From Atribacterota bacterium (GTDB lineage Bacteria; Atribacterota; Phoenicimicrobiia; Phoenicimicrobiales; Phoenicimicrobiaceae): DNA of 15,115 bases. The notes beneath the pieces are model-generated. The model did not search any database and was not told the DNA's origin. It saw only the letters and a list, made by a program, of their open reading frames with translations. Below are positions 13,638 through 15,115 of the stretch, piece after piece. Every line of letters starts with the position of its first letter. The stretch's first letter is position 1. Location of the stretch: the NCBI GenBank assembly GCA_030666935.1, contig DAOUWX010000021.1, positions 1-15,115 on the forward strand, in the 5' to 3' direction. A program made the position numbers and the translations under genes.

Positions 13638-15115
13638 ATGATTAGAAATATACGTTTTTTATTCTATCTAATAATATGTTTATTGTTTCTCTGTTCGCTG
13701 TTGTTGCTTACTGCAGTAGCGAACCCTCGCTATGACCCCGGTTTAGAGTGGCAGGTATTGGAAAGCCCACATTTTTCAATCTATTTTTTTAAATTGCAAG
13801 ATAATGAACAGAATAATGAGGATTCTAGTTGTAATAACGAACAATTAGCTCAAATAGTAGCTGATATTGCCGAGGAAACCTACCGCCAGGTTAATGCTCA
13901 ACTTGGCTCTCCCAACAAGCATCACCACCTGCAAAAGATAGCCATAATTATGGAAGATTTTTCTGATTATGCCCTTGGTTTCGCCTCTTCTTTTCCTCAT
14001 CGGGTGATTCGCCTTTCCCTGACTGCCCCCACCGCCAAATCCTTTGATATGAAATTTAGAAGCTGGCTAAAAATGGTAATAACTCACGAATACACTCACC
14101 TGGCTCATTTTGAAATGACCGCCGGACCCACCACTGCACTACGCGCTCTTTTCGGTCAGATACTAACTCCCAATGCCCTCCAGCCCATCTGGTCAATCGA
14201 AGGATTAGCAGTTTATAATGAAACAAAATTTACCACCGGAGGCAGAGGAATAGACGCTCGCTATGATATGTATCTTCGCATGGCCGCCCTGGAAGACCAG
14301 TTTAACACTCTGGATCAGATAAACGGTTATTATCTTACTTCCTGGCCTGACGGTACCGCACCTTATATCTATGGCCAATCCCTTATCCATTTTATAGCTC
14401 AAAAATACGGAGCAGATAAAGTAATCGCCATGAGTGAAATTTTCTGTGAATATCCCTATTTGGGATTTAACTATGCCGTAAAAAAGGCGACATGCCTGAA
14501 CTTAGAGGAACTGTATCAAAACTGGAAAGATAGCTTAAAAGAAAAATATAAACTCCGGGAGCAAAAAATTCTCTCTCAAAAAAATCTCACTTCTTCTCAG
14601 CAATTAACCAAATACCATTATTGGGTAGACTATCCTCGCTGGCTCTCCACCCCCACGCTCACCCCCGATGGAGATAAGATAGCAGTCAGGGTTTCTACCC
14701 CTCATTCCTATCCGTTCATTCAAATTATCGACCCTTTAAGTTCTTCTCTCCCCTTAACTCCTCGTTCTATTAAAAACGAGGTTTTAATTAAAAGAACTTA
14801 TGGCCGGAATTCTTCTTTTAGCTTCTCTGCCGACGGTTCTAAAATAATTTATGGCAAATTAGGCGATTATGAACAATTTTATAAATATTATGACCTTTAT
14901 TTATTCGATTTAAAAAAAGAAAAAGAAACCCGCCTTTCCGAAGGGCTGCGGACTCGCGACCCCTGTTGGTCACCTGACCCGAATAATCCCCAAATCGTGG
15001 CAGTAATAAATCAATCAGGAACAAATAATTTAGCCCTGATTAATTTACATTCCTCGAATTCATCGATTAAGGAAAACCAGCCCGCCTATAAACCAATTAC
15101 CAAAGAAGACATTGT
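13638..15115 (+). CDS. Secreted HExxH metalloprotease with TolB-like beta-propeller (C-terminus cut by window edge)
   Basis: An uninterrupted frame of 492 codons from ATG 13638 to the window end, so the gene is 3' partial. Residues 1-28 form a signal peptide (basic start, long hydrophobic core, AVA before Asn29). The peptidase domain carries H150-E-Y-T-H154 and, 34 residues on, E188 in WSIEGLAVYNE, the gluzincin pattern of two His plus a downstream Glu binding zinc (peptidase MA-like). From about 330 the sequence turns into PD40/WD40-like propeller blades (for example LTPDGDKIAVR and FSADGSKIIYG), the architecture of periplasmic or surface proteases with TolB-type propellers. Its substrate is unknown. 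AAGGG lies five to six bases before the ATG. It directly follows palindrome copy 6, so the mobile element has been placed at its 5' end and read-through from the transposase may drive it. Confidence 0.88.
   Translation, partial: MIRNIRFLFYLIICLLFLCSLLLLTAVANPRYDPGLEWQVLESPHFSIYFFKLQDNEQNNEDSSCNNEQLAQIVADIAEETYRQVNAQLGSPNKHHHLQKIAIIMEDFSDYALGFASSFPHRVIRLSLTAPTAKSFDMKFRSWLKMVITHEYTHLAHFEMTAGPTTALRALFGQILTPNALQPIWSIEGLAVYNETKFTTGGRGIDARYDMYLRMAALEDQFNTLDQINGYYLTSWPDGTAPYIYGQSLIHFIAQKYGADKVIAMSEIFCEYPYLGFNYAVKKATCLNLEELYQNWKDSLKEKYKLREQKILSQKNLTSSQQLTKYHYWVDYPRWLSTPTLTPDGDKIAVRVSTPHSYPFIQIIDPLSSSLPLTPRSIKNEVLIKRTYGRNSSFSFSADGSKIIYGKLGDYEQFYKYYDLYLFDLKKEKETRLSEGLRTRDPCWSPDPNNPQIVAVINQSGTNNLALINLHSSNSSIKENQPAYKPITKEDI

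Noticed and set aside
14205..15024. Two minus-strand open frames of about 60 codons (14205-14402 and 14839-15024)
   Set aside because: Both are antisense to the continuous protease frame, which shows clear HExxH and propeller motifs.

Overview
This is a low-GC bacterial window. It carries lipid-carrier polymer genes, a rod-shape (MreD, PBP2, RodA) peptidoglycan module, a lipoprotein with a Cys lipobox, and a secreted metalloprotease with a propeller. That fits an uncultured, probably double-membraned, rod-shaped bacterium; the lineage cannot be fixed from the sequence. TTG and GTG starts are common, and most genes have GGAGG-like ribosome sites.

Layout. Everything from 1 to 12520 is transcribed leftwards. 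Read in the direction of transcription, the genes are: a membrane-anchored amidohydrolase; a large lipoprotein with Ig-like repeats and a parallel beta-helix; a bifunctional phosphoglucose/phosphomannose isomerase; an intact WecA/TagO/MraY-type lipid-carrier sugar-phosphate transferase; an NDP-sugar epimerase; a fusion of a degenerate WecA-like membrane domain with a WecG/TagA/CpsF glycosyltransferase; then mreD, mrdA (PBP2) and rodA, which runs off the left edge. From 12723 rightwards lie a REP-associated tyrosine transposase (RAYT/TnpA-REP) and a secreted HExxH metalloprotease with a TolB-like propeller, cut by the right edge.

How the genes may work together. The isomerase supplies fructose-6-phosphate for sugar nucleotides. 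The epimerase alters a UDP-sugar. The intact WecA-like enzyme loads the first sugar phosphate on the polyprenyl carrier, and the fusion protein probably adds the next sugar. MreD, PBP2 and RodA build the lateral wall, so the block joins envelope glycopolymer priming with cell elongation.

The most striking signal is a family of six intergenic palindromes sharing the core GTGCC-N-GGCAC (at about 891, 2721, 6486, 8832, 12625 and 13594). Two flank the transposase in opposite orientation, which looks like the autonomous source of a mobile hairpin family. The others sit in gene junctions, including both junctions of the mreD-mrdA-rodA operon. The cores are conserved while the outer arms differ between copies yet stay almost perfectly self-complementary. 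The second notable item is the WecA-TagA fusion, whose WecA half has lost its catalytic motifs while an intact paralogue lies two genes away.
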